Below are positions 5,201 to 10,702 of a stretch of DNA of 10,702 bases, one piece after another; the first letter of the stretch is position 1, and the number at the start of each line of letters is the position of its first letter. Under the pieces are notes generated by a model, which had not been told where the DNA came from, did not search any database, and worked only from the letters and a program-made list of their open reading frames with translations. This stretch comes from JASJHI01 sp965371355 (GTDB taxonomy: Bacteria; Actinomycetota; Acidimicrobiia; Acidimicrobiales; Ilumatobacteraceae): contig CBDUYD010000102.1 in assembly GCA_965371355.1 (NCBI GenBank), positions 1 through 10,702 on the forward strand, in the 5' to 3' direction. Made by a program: the position numbers and the translations under genes.

Positions 5201-5227
5201 GGGAACAGTTCCCCGGCATGCTATCAT
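5201..5227 (+). promoter_or_regulatory. Operator-like palindrome and -10 upstream of the FitAB-type pair
   Basis: GGGAACAGTTCCC (5201-5213) is a perfect 13-bp palindrome with a single central base. TATCAT (5222-5227) is a good -10 hexamer eight bases further on, so the palindrome would cover the promoter spacer and the 3' side of the -35 region. RHH antitoxins of this class repress through such sites. The assignment is by position only. Confidence 0.45.
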
Positions 5228-5263
5228 CGCTATCAGAATGTCGAGCGAGATGAGGAGTGGGAG

Positions 5264-5485
5264 ATGGCGCAGTTGATCGTGAGAAATCTGGAGGACGAAC
5301 TGGTCGCCCGCTTGAAGGGTCGCGCTGCCGACCACGGATTGTCGGCCGAAGAGGAGCACAGGCGAATTCTTCGACGTTCGCTGCTGTCCGAGGGGTTTGT
5401 CGACGCCTTGACTTCGTTTCCGGATGTGGGTACCGACGAAGATTTCAAGCGGCGGGACACGGCCCAGCGCATCATCGATCTGTGA
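5264..5485 (+). CDS. FitA-like ribbon-helix-helix antitoxin
   Basis: The 73-residue protein begins MAQLIVRNLEDELVARLKGRA, the form seen in FitA/StbC-type antitoxins: a beta strand (residues 3-8) followed by a helix. DHGLSAEEEHRRILRRSL is the second helix of the ribbon-helix-helix fold, and the C-terminal tail should occupy the toxin active site. Unlike the AbrB antitoxin genes it has a good ribosome binding site, GAGGAG, about 8 nt before the ATG. Its TGA overlaps the GTG of the toxin gene by four bases. The pair belongs to a different family from the two AbrB/PIN modules nearby. Confidence 0.88.
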   Translation: MAQLIVRNLEDELVARLKGRAADHGLSAEEEHRRILRRSLLSEGFVDALTSFPDVGTDEDFKRRDTAQRIIDL

Positions 5486-5895
5486 GCGGATTTCTTCTCG
5501 ACACGAACGTGGTATCGGAATTCCGTAAGGGCGACCGAACCCACCCAGGTGTTCACGCTTGGCTCGATCGACACGTTGCTGACGAATTTTGGTTGTCGGT
5601 GCTCGTGGTCGGCGAACTCTGGCGAGGCGTGGAACTCGTGCGGCGGCGCGACCCGGCATCAGCCAACGTGTTGTCGACTTGGCTAGAGGGCTTGGCGAGC
5701 GACTTCCGAGACCGGATCCTGCCGATAACGACCGACGTTGCCGTGCGCTGGGCAACGGTGACCACCCCGGATCCCGTTCCGGTCATCGACGGATTGCTGG
5801 CGGCCACAGCGATTGAGCACGACCTCGTGTTCGTGACTCGCAATGTTGCCGATGTCGAGCGAACCGGAGTGGCCTGGCAGAATCCATTCGAGTGA
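5482..5895 (+). CDS. FitB-like PIN-domain toxin
   Basis: The 137-residue protein, started at the GTG overlapping the antitoxin stop, has PIN-domain acids at Asp7 (FLLDTNVVSE), Glu45 (VGELWRGVE) and Asp103 (VIDGLLAATA). The final motif is FVTRNVADVE, in which Asn121/Asp124 take the place of the usual TRD. The order LLDTNVVSE ... TRNVADF-like is characteristic of the FitB subgroup. It is predicted to be a metal-dependent ribonuclease inhibited by the upstream protein. The C-terminus GVAWQNPFE resembles the usual ending of the subgroup, so the gene looks complete. A transposase relic begins within a few bases of its stop codon. Confidence 0.9.
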   Translation: MSGFLLDTNVVSEFRKGDRTHPGVHAWLDRHVADEFWLSVLVVGELWRGVELVRRRDPASANVLSTWLEGLASDFRDRILPITTDVAVRWATVTTPDPVPVIDGLLAATAIEHDLVFVTRNVADVERTGVAWQNPFE

Positions 5896-5897
5896 CC

Positions 5898-5968
5898 ACG
5901 ACGCGACGCCGTCTGTGCCGGCGATGCGCGTAGTGGTCTTGTTTGGCGATGTCGACACCGACGAACAC
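5898..5968 (-). mobile_element. Relic of an IS110-type transposase N-terminus
   Basis: Reading the minus strand from a GTG at 5968 gives VFVGVDIAKQDHYA, which matches the start of IS110-family transposases. There GVDxAK holds the first acid of the RuvC-like DEDD active site. The frame then shifts: dropping one C at about 5926 continues as IAGTDGVAS, in line with the family. Only about 24 residues remain, and the sequence runs directly into the 3' end of the PIN toxin gene. No terminal repeats can be recognised. The stretch 5969-6128 holds nothing else that I can identify. Confidence 0.5.
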
Positions 5969-6128
5969 GACAACGAACCCATCGCTGCGCTCATGGCAGC
6001 GCACGGAGCATGAGGACCGATCATCGATCACGTCAGCCGCACCACCATGTCCGGAGCCCAGGCAGCAGTCGAGCGAGCCCGAGTGGCCGTTCGCTCAGAG
6101 GTGTCAACGTACTACCGCCGCACACAGA

Positions 6129-6156
6129 AAGACCCGAGCCTGCTGGCCCGGGTCTT
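6129..6156 (-). terminator. Terminator of tRNA-Ser
   Basis: AAGACCCG / CGGGTCTT forms an 8-bp stem. It continues after one A-C mismatch with GCC/GGC and a TGCT loop. On the minus strand it is followed by TTTC. It lies 30 bp beyond the tRNA CCA end. Confidence 0.8.
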
Positions 6157-6185
6157 CCCTGATCTGTGTTCGAAAGACGAACGTC

Positions 6186-6273
6186 TGGCGGAGGGAGTGG
6201 GATTCGAACCCACGGAAGGTTTCCCTTCACACGCTTTCCAAGCGTGCCGATTCGGCCGCTCTCGCATCCCTCC
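6186..6273 (-). tRNA. tRNA-Ser (anticodon GGA)
   Basis: The 88-nt minus-strand gene folds as a class II tRNA. The acceptor is GGAGGGA / TCCCTCC with encoded GCCA. The D-arm contains GAGCGGCCGAATCGGC. The anticodon stem is CACGC/GCGTG around the loop TTGGAAA (anticodon GGA). The long variable arm is GAAGG-GAAA-CCTTC, and the T-arm is GTGGG-TTCGAAT-CCCAC. It reads UCC and UCU serine codons. A possible -10, TAACCT (6318-6323, minus strand), lies 44 nt upstream. Its 3' end and terminator have a decayed inverted copy at 1456-1549. Confidence 0.97.
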
Positions 6274-6291
6274 AGAACATCCGGCGACCTC

Positions 6292-6314
6292 GATGACCGA
6301 CGGATGACCGGACG
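6292..6314. repeat. Short tandem repeat in the tRNA-Ser leader
   Basis: GATGACCGACG is directly followed by GATGACCGGACG, two copies differing by one inserted G, between the putative -10 and the 5' end of tRNA-Ser. No function is suggested. Confidence 0.5.
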
Positions 6315-6376
6315 GTGAGGTTAGCCGGACCACATCGGTTTCGGGCCTGGCCGCCATCCCCCGGCGGCCCGGCGGG

Positions 6377-6382
6377 TAACAT
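6377..6382 (+). promoter_or_regulatory. ffs: -10 element (TAACAT) for the SRP RNA gene
   Basis: TAACAT would start transcription near 6389, about 19 nt before the closing stem of the SRP RNA. The intervening bases contain the hairpin CGACGG-TTCGC-CCGTCG (6389-6405). No clear -35 is visible. Confidence 0.4.
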
Positions 6383-6407
6383 GAGCACCGACGGTTCGCC
6401 CGTCGAG

Positions 6408-6521
6408 TGAGGTGGCGACCGGGTCCTGTGCAACGGGCGCCCGTGAACCAGGTCAGGACCGGGAGGTAGCAGCCTTCATCGGCATCGTTCGTGTGCCGCA
6501 GACCGCCTGGTCGTCACCTCA
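6408..6521 (+). ncRNA. ffs: Signal recognition particle RNA (small bacterial type)
   Basis: The conserved domain IV is present. ACCAGGTCAGGACC (6447-6460) lies on one side, a GGGA tetraloop (GNRA type) at 6461-6464, and GGTAGCAGCC (6465-6474) on the other, which forms the Ffh-binding internal loops. The ends close with a 12-bp helix, GAGGTGGCGACC (6409-6420) against GGTCGTCACCTC (6509-6520), with one G-U pair, extended by T6408-A6521. The RNA binds Ffh to target membrane and secreted proteins. At about 114 nt it fits the 4.5S-like class without an Alu domain. The exact processed ends are inferred from the helix. Confidence 0.93.
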
Positions 6522-6527
6522 GTCGGC

Positions 6528-6560
6528 GGGCACCAGCCGGACCGGACGGCCCGGTCGCCC
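6528..6560. terminator. Possible terminator between ffs and the convergent exonuclease gene
   Basis: GACCGG (6540-6545) pairs with CCGGTC (6551-6556) around a 5-nt loop, and GGGC (6528-6531) can pair with GCCC (6557-6560) outside it. There is no T-run on either side, so the call is weak and rests partly on its place between convergent genes. Confidence 0.3.
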
Positions 6561-6580
6561 GTATCGGGTTGCCGCGGCGG

Positions 6581-7447
6581 TCATTCGGCGAGGCGTCTCG
6601 CGTACGGCGCCAGCTCGGGCGCGCCGATCTCGTCGGCGACCGCCTCGAAACCGGCGGTCGGGCCGGTCCACCGCCAGTCGTCGACCGTGCCGACGTCGAC
6701 GTTCGTCTCGATCGTCGCGATCTGCCGGAACAGCAGCGCGTCCTCGAACTGTGCCTGGAGTGTCGACGAGAGTTTCGCCGCGCCGCGGAGGCCCGGAACG
6801 TCCCACTGCCCGGCTGCCGCGGGGATGTTCTCGATGTGTACGTAGCGGGCGAGGACGGCCGACGCGCTCTTCGCGCCCCACCCGGGCAGGCCCGGAAAGC
6901 CGTCCGCGGAGTCGCCGACGAGGCCCAGGTAGTCGGCGATCGACTCCGGGCCGACACCGAACTTCTCGCGCACACCTTCCTCGTCGATGATCTCGCGCTT
7001 GCGCCTGTCGAACTGCACGACCCGCGTGCCCCGCACGCACTGGCCGAGATCCTTGTCCGGTGTGACGATGAGCACCTGCTCGACCCGGTCGTCGGCATCG
7101 GCGACCTCAGCCGCCGCGCCGAGCGCATCGTCGGCTTCGACCTCGACCATCGGCCACACTGTGAACCCTGCGGCCTCGAGCGCTCGCTCGTACACCGGGA
7201 TCTGTTCGAGGATCTCGGGGTCCATCCCCTCACCGGTCTTGTAGCCCGGCCACATCTCGTTGCGGAAACTCTCGATGACGTGGTCGGACGCGACACCGAC
7301 GTGCGTGGCACCGTCGTCGACGAGCATCAGGGTCGATGAGACGACCCCCGCCGCAGCCGCGTAGCGATGTCGATCGGCGTGCCGTGACGCGGCGCCGAAG
7401 TGCTGACGGAAGAGTTCGTAGGTGCCATCGACGAGGTGCACGCGCAT
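6581..7447 (-). CDS. 5'-3' exonuclease (flap-endonuclease / PolA N-terminal-like)
   Basis: The 288-residue protein is a stand-alone 5' nuclease. Metal-binding acids are visible at Asp7 (HLVDGTYE), Asp55 (ASDHVIESFR), Glu104, Asp106 and Asp107 (VEVEADDALG), Asp131 and Asp133 (TPDKDLGQ), and Asp179 and Asp182 (GLVGDSADGFPG). The helix-3-turn-helix DNA-binding motif follows as GLPGWGAKSASAVLARY (about 186-202). Such enzymes remove RNA or DNA flaps in replication and repair. FRNEMWPGYKTG (61-72) is the typical arch-region segment. Start: the ATG at 7447 has TAACGT six bases upstream, so the mRNA may be leaderless; GGTGG next to the ATG is too close to act as a Shine-Dalgarno sequence. It lies 56 bp downstream of the thioredoxin gene on the same strand and is convergent with ffs. 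Confidence 0.92.
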   Translation of the reverse strand: MRVHLVDGTYELFRQHFGAASRHADRHRYAAAAGVVSSTLMLVDDGATHVGVASDHVIESFRNEMWPGYKTGEGMDPEILEQIPVYERALEAAGFTVWPMVEVEADDALGAAAEVADADDRVEQVLIVTPDKDLGQCVRGTRVVQFDRRKREIIDEEGVREKFGVGPESIADYLGLVGDSADGFPGLPGWGAKSASAVLARYVHIENIPAAAGQWDVPGLRGAAKLSSTLQAQFEDALLFRQIATIETNVDVGTVDDWRWTGPTAGFEAVADEIGAPELAPYARRLAE

Positions 7448-7503
7448 GCCACCACGTTACGCGCCACGAGCCGTCGCCTGGGCGGGCCGGAGGCGGGTCG
7501 CGG

Positions 7504-8148
7504 TCAGCCCGACGAATACTGGGCGGCGAGTTCGAGGACGGTGTCCTGGGGGTACATCCCGACCCACCCATCGATCGGCGTTCCATCGGGGGCGAGCATC
7601 ACCGCCGATGGCTGTGAGGTGATGCCGATGACCTGCCAGCTGATGAACGACTCGTCCCACAGCATCGTGAACGACTCGGTGTCGTGGTCCTTCATGAAGT
7701 CGACGGCCTGGCCGTAGGTGTTCTGGGTTCCGAGACCGATGACCTCGACCTCGTCTGCGTGATCGCGAGCGAACTGCTCGACGTCGGGAGCCTCCCGGGC
7801 GCAGACCGGTCAATGCGGCGCCCACATCCAGAGCAGCACCGGTTTGTCGGACGGCACGATGTTGCGGATGTTGACCTTTTTGCCGCGTCCGAGGTCGTCG
7901 ACGACGAGGTCGGGGAACAGGTTGGTCTCTATCTCCGACGCCGGATCGACCTCGATCCCGCCGAGATCGACCCCCGCCGTCGTGAAATCGGCGGTCTCGG
8001 CCTCGATGTCAGCGGTGTCGCCGTCGGCCGCCGCGCCCTCAGCGGCGTCGCCGCCGCCGTCACCCCCGCCCCCGCAGGCGGCGAGCAGGAGCACCCCGCC
8101 GACCGAGGCTGCGAGCAGCCGGGCGCGGAGGGAGCGCGTTGATCGCAT
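7504..8148 (-). CDS. Candidate selenocysteine-containing TlpA-like thioredoxin lipoprotein (in-frame TGA at 7810-7812)
   Basis: The 214-codon frame is interrupted only by TGA at codon 113. Residues 1-25 form a lipoprotein signal (MRSTRSLRARLL, then GGVLLLAAC), followed by a Gly/Asp/Ala linker. The thioredoxin domain begins near residue 80. PVLLWMWAPH leads to the TGA and then PVCAREAPDVEQF, so the TGA falls on the first Cys of the redox motif (WAPxCxxC), with Cys116 as its partner. Downstream the frame stays typical of the fold: VEVIGLGTQN, the cis-proline loop ITSQPSAVML, and DGTPIDGWVG. The protein would sit outside the membrane and reduce or isomerise protein thiols. ATG 8148 is preferred over ATG 8169 because GGCGAG lies 9 nt upstream. 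A plain nonsense mutation would split it into a truncated lipoprotein and an orphan C-terminus. It lies 81 bp downstream of the LysM/BTAD gene. Confidence 0.75.
7785..7797 (-). promoter_or_regulatory. SECIS-like hairpin just after the in-frame TGA
   Basis: In the transcript CGGGA-GGC-TCCCG forms a 5-bp stem with a 3-nt loop. The stem starts 12 nt after the UGA and the loop is at nt 18-20. Two or three further pairs can form below a small internal loop. A short stem with G in the first two loop bases, about 16-37 nt from the UGA, is the general form of bacterial SECIS elements. GC-rich DNA yields such hairpins often, so this is only supportive. Confidence 0.4.
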
Positions 8149-8229
8149 CGGACAAGTCTCGCCGATCATCGGCGGTACCGGGCTCGCGGCCGACGCGGTT
8201 CCCAGAACGTTTCGATGTGGTCGGGCACC

Positions 8230-10702
8230 TCAGTGTCGGACGTCGAGCAGCTTGCGGCGCAGGGCGAGCAGCTTCGGTGCCGGTTCACCGTCTGACCAAG
8301 CATCGGCCACGATCACCCGTTCGTAGGCCTCCCACTCGCAGCGCACCGCGGCGAGGTCTCCCGCCCGGGCGTGGGCCTTCATGCGGAGTCCGATGAGTTC
8401 CTCGTGGCCGGGGAGCACCTTCAAGCCGCGCGCTGTCGACCAGAAGACGAGCTCGATGTCGTCGGTCGACAGACCGTGCGCCGCCAGTTCGGCCGCCACC
8501 CCCGTCGCCAGGAGCACGAGGTTCGACGTGAGCCCCTCGGCGTCAGGCCACAGGTATGCGGTTCCGGCGAAGGGTGCGTCTCGTATCAGCTCGACCGCCG
8601 GTCGAAGCGTCTCGATCGCCTGCGCCGGTGGCTCGAGCGTCGCGATCCGCACGCGCTCGCGGATCAGATCGGCATCGGTGACGACCCCCGTGTGCAGCGG
8701 CAACTGTTCGGTGAGGGTGCGCGCGAGCCACTCGACGCCGTCGCGCGGTGCGACGAGTCGCGCGAGACCTCGTCGAGCTTCGGAGACCACGTTGGCGAAC
8801 GTGGCGTCCCTCACGTCGAGTTCCCAGAGCGCGGTTCGAGCCGCGAGCCGCGTCGAGTTCTCACGGTGGGTCGCGAGCCACGCGATCAGCTCGACGGTCT
8901 TCGATCGTTCGAACTCGCCGGAGTGCCCGCTCACATCGGTGATCGTGACCGGACCCATCAGGCCGACGACGATGTCGTGTTCGCTCGGCACGAACGGGCC
9001 CCCGTCCCCTATCGGTTCGTCTTCGAGGGGGGCGGCGGCGTCGTCGAGAAGGTCGATCACCGCGGCGAGATCCTCTGGCGGCAGTCCGATCGGAGTCAGC
9101 TCGGTGGAGCATCCGAACGCCTCGAGCACCCACCCGGCGGCACACGCGACCAGTCGATTGTCGCTGCTGATGGATGCGTCGGGTCGGATCGCGGCGACGA
9201 CCGCCAACCCGTGACCCGCCGGTGGAAACGCCGCCGGCAGGTTGCTCGCAACCCGCGCCCAGTCGACGCCCTCGACCGAGGACGTCAACAGCACGGCGGG
9301 CTCCCAGATCTCACCGCCGGTCTGACGGCATCGGAGCGTGAAGGTGGTCTCGTCGTTGCTCTGCGTCGACCCGGTGAGATCGGCCGCGAGCTCGAGGGCC
9401 GCGTCGACTGACTCGGCCCGGTGAGCGTTGCGGTGTCCGAGCGTGGCCGCTTCCGGCAGCGAGACGGTGATCAGATGGGCGACCTCGGCGTAGATCGAAC
9501 CGGCGAGTCCCGCCGTCACCGCGGTGACGATCGGGTCGGTGAACTCCGGCTCCGCCTCGACGGTGAGCAGCCCGCTCGCCTCGAGGTCGATCAGCACGTC
9601 GGCGCCGTCGGGGGTCACCCCGATCTGCACGAAGGCGACGCACGGCGCCCCGACCCGGCGTGCCGGCACGGCGAGCATCTCGATCGGCACGGTCGCGGGT
9701 AGCGTCCACGCCGCGCCACTGCCCGACCACGGCGTCGAGAGTTCGGCATCGCCGGTGAGGCGCAGTTCGATGTCGCCGTCGGGTGCCACGGCGACGAGTC
9801 CGATCTGCACACCGCCGTCGGAAAGATCGTCGGCCGCAGCTCGAAGCGCGACGTCGACCCTCTCCGCGCGCTCGCCCGGATCGTTGCGGCGGAGGCGTCG
9901 CTCGGTGTCGGCAACCTCGCTGTTCGGCTCGGGAACGCGCGACCGCGGACGCGCGGCCCGCAGCCGCAGCCGTCGCCGCAACCCGACGAGGCCGAGAATC
10001 CCCGCGGCGAGCATCGCCGCGTGCTCGATGCGCAGTGGACTGCGCCCGAGCGAGCCTGGTTCGGCAACGCCACCGGCATCGGACTGCGACCCCGACGCCG
10101 GGATGACGGTGCTCGAGGTTGTCGTAGCACCGGCCCGGCTGGTCGATTGTGTCGAGGCCGTCGCCGGAGCGGTCGATGGCGGCGCCGCTGCCGGCACAGA
10201 CGTGGTGGACGCGGTTGTCGGCACCGTGGTCGATGCACCGCTCGCAGCCGTCGAGCCGGGGGTGCCGCCCCTCTCGATGGTCGGGGACGCGCTCGTCGGC
10301 GCCTGTGCCGCAAGGTCGTCGGGTGTCGCGACCACGGTCGGCGGCGTCACGGGGGCCTCCTGGTCGGGTGGTGACCCCGCATCGTCGGGCAGGCCCGGAT
10401 CGTCGGGCAGGTCGAGCTCCCAGCCGGGCAGGATCAGGTTCGGATCGTCGAAGGATCGCCCGTCGAGCATCGTCGAGCCAGCGTTCTCGTTCCAGATGCG
10501 GGGCCACTCGTCGGGGTCTCCGAGGTGTTCGGCGGCGATCGCCGAGAGTGTCTCGCCGACCACGACGACGTGCTCGCCCGCGGGATCGGCGCAATCCGCA
10601 ACGGCCGCGTCCGGTGGTGTCGCGTCGGGATCGCTGGTGTCGGGATGGCTGGTGTCGGGATGGCTGGTGTCGGGATGGCTGGTGTCGGGATTGCCGGTGT
10701 CG
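8230..10702 (-). CDS. LysM / transmembrane / SARP-like BTAD regulator, N-terminus beyond the window
   Basis: The frame is open to the right edge, giving 823 residues. In order: PDTSH-type repeats (1-25); a LysM domain (about 42-98; GETLSAIAAEHLGDPDEWPR, then PNLILPGWEL), which binds peptidoglycan-like glycans; a Ser/Thr/Ala/Pro-rich linker to about 220; a short hydrophobic stretch HAAMLAAGILGLVGL (227-241) followed by an Arg-rich stop-transfer; a long middle region of unknown fold; and a C-terminal 250 residues with a SARP-type winged-helix-like start (LMGPVTITD, FERSKTVELIAWLATHR) and a TPR-like bacterial transcriptional activator domain (from about TDADLIRERV to the end). Similar LysM/BTAD proteins occur in actinobacteria, sometimes near Flp/Tad pilus genes. 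The layout suggests outside sensing joined to an intracellular regulator, but DNA binding is unproven. The true start and any further membrane segments lie outside the window. Confidence 0.85.
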   Translation of the reverse strand, partial: DTGNPDTSHPDTSHPDTSHPDTSDPDATPPDAAVADCADPAGEHVVVVGETLSAIAAEHLGDPDEWPRIWNENAGSTMLDGRSFDDPNLILPGWELDLPDDPGLPDDAGSPPDQEAPVTPPTVVATPDDLAAQAPTSASPTIERGGTPGSTAASGASTTVPTTASTTSVPAAAPPSTAPATASTQSTSRAGATTTSSTVIPASGSQSDAGGVAEPGSLGRSPLRIEHAAMLAAGILGLVGLRRRLRLRAARPRSRVPEPNSEVADTERRLRRNDPGERAERVDVALRAAADDLSDGGVQIGLVAVAPDGDIELRLTGDAELSTPWSGSGAAWTLPATVPIEMLAVPARRVGAPCVAFVQIGVTPDGADVLIDLEASGLLTVEAEPEFTDPIVTAVTAGLAGSIYAEVAHLITVSLPEAATLGHRNAHRAESVDAALELAADLTGSTQSNDETTFTLRCRQTGGEIWEPAVLLTSSVEGVDWARVASNLPAAFPPAGHGLAVVAAIRPDASISSDNRLVACAAGWVLEAFGCSTELTPIGLPPEDLAAVIDLLDDAAAPLEDEPIGDGGPFVPSEHDIVVGLMGPVTITDVSGHSGEFERSKTVELIAWLATHRENSTRLAARTALWELDVRDATFANVVSEARRGLARLVAPRDGVEWLARTLTEQLPLHTGVVTDADLIRERVRIATLEPPAQAIETLRPAVELIRDAPFAGTAYLWPDAEGLTSNLVLLATGVAAELAAHGLSTDDIELVFWSTARGLKVLPGHEELIGLRMKAHARAGDLAAVRCEWEAYERVIVADAWSDGEPAPKLLALRRKLLDVRH
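10627..10701 (-). repeat. 15-bp tandem repeat encoding PDTSH units
   Basis: Five copies of GGGATGGCTGGTGTC (plus strand) occur at 15-bp spacing. The three middle copies are identical and the outer two differ at one or two bases. On the minus strand they encode DTS(H/D)P or DTGNP pentapeptides in frame with the LysM gene. The array reaches the window edge, so its full length is unknown. Confidence 0.9.

Noticed and set aside
5201..5213. GGGAACAGTTCCC as an SOS (LexA) box
   Set aside because: Actinobacterial LexA boxes have GAAC and GTTC separated by four bases; here a single base separates them.
10627..10701. Tandem repeats as a CRISPR array
   Set aside because: The 15-bp units are contiguous with no spacers and keep a protein reading frame.

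Overview
The window looks like chromosomal DNA of a high-GC actinobacterium. Gene content (LysM/BTAD regulator, small exonuclease, lamin-tail-like lipoprotein, small SRP RNA) and the apparent leaderless starts fit the Acidimicrobiia, for example an Ilumatobacter relative. The taxon is an inference, because no rRNA or marker gene is present.

Positions 1-5968 are an accessory region. They hold five toxin-antitoxin or toxin-antitoxin-like modules in various states: an RHH antitoxin with a decayed Doc-type toxin (132-448), a frameshifted DUF4160 with an intact DUF2442 (782-1352), two paralogous AbrB/PIN pairs on either side of tadA (3130-3776 minus, 4473-5143 plus), and an RHH/PIN pair of FitAB type (5264-5895). 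Among them are an excisionase-like HTH gene, the C-terminal half of a beta-lactamase-family serine hydrolase abutting a lipoprotein gene, and a relic of an IS110-type transposase. A decayed, inverted copy of the 3' end and terminator of tRNA-Ser lies at 1456-1549. This suggests that the tRNA-Ser locus has been a site of integration and rearrangement.

Positions 6129-6560 are a stable RNA block: tRNA-Ser(GGA) with its terminator on the minus strand and the SRP RNA gene on the plus strand. tadA at 3881-4315 is the other housekeeping gene.

Positions 6581-10702 are a minus-strand row of three genes: a large LysM / transmembrane / SARP-BTAD regulator (open at the right edge), an exported TlpA-like thioredoxin lipoprotein, and a 5'-3' exonuclease. 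The thioredoxin gene is the most notable item. Its frame is open from 8148 to 7504 except for one TGA (7810-7812), and that TGA sits exactly where the first cysteine of the redox motif should be, giving W-A-P-H-U-P-V-C. A small hairpin with a GGC loop starts 12 nt after the TGA. This is a strong candidate for a selenocysteine-containing extracytoplasmic thioredoxin; a simple nonsense mutation is the alternative.
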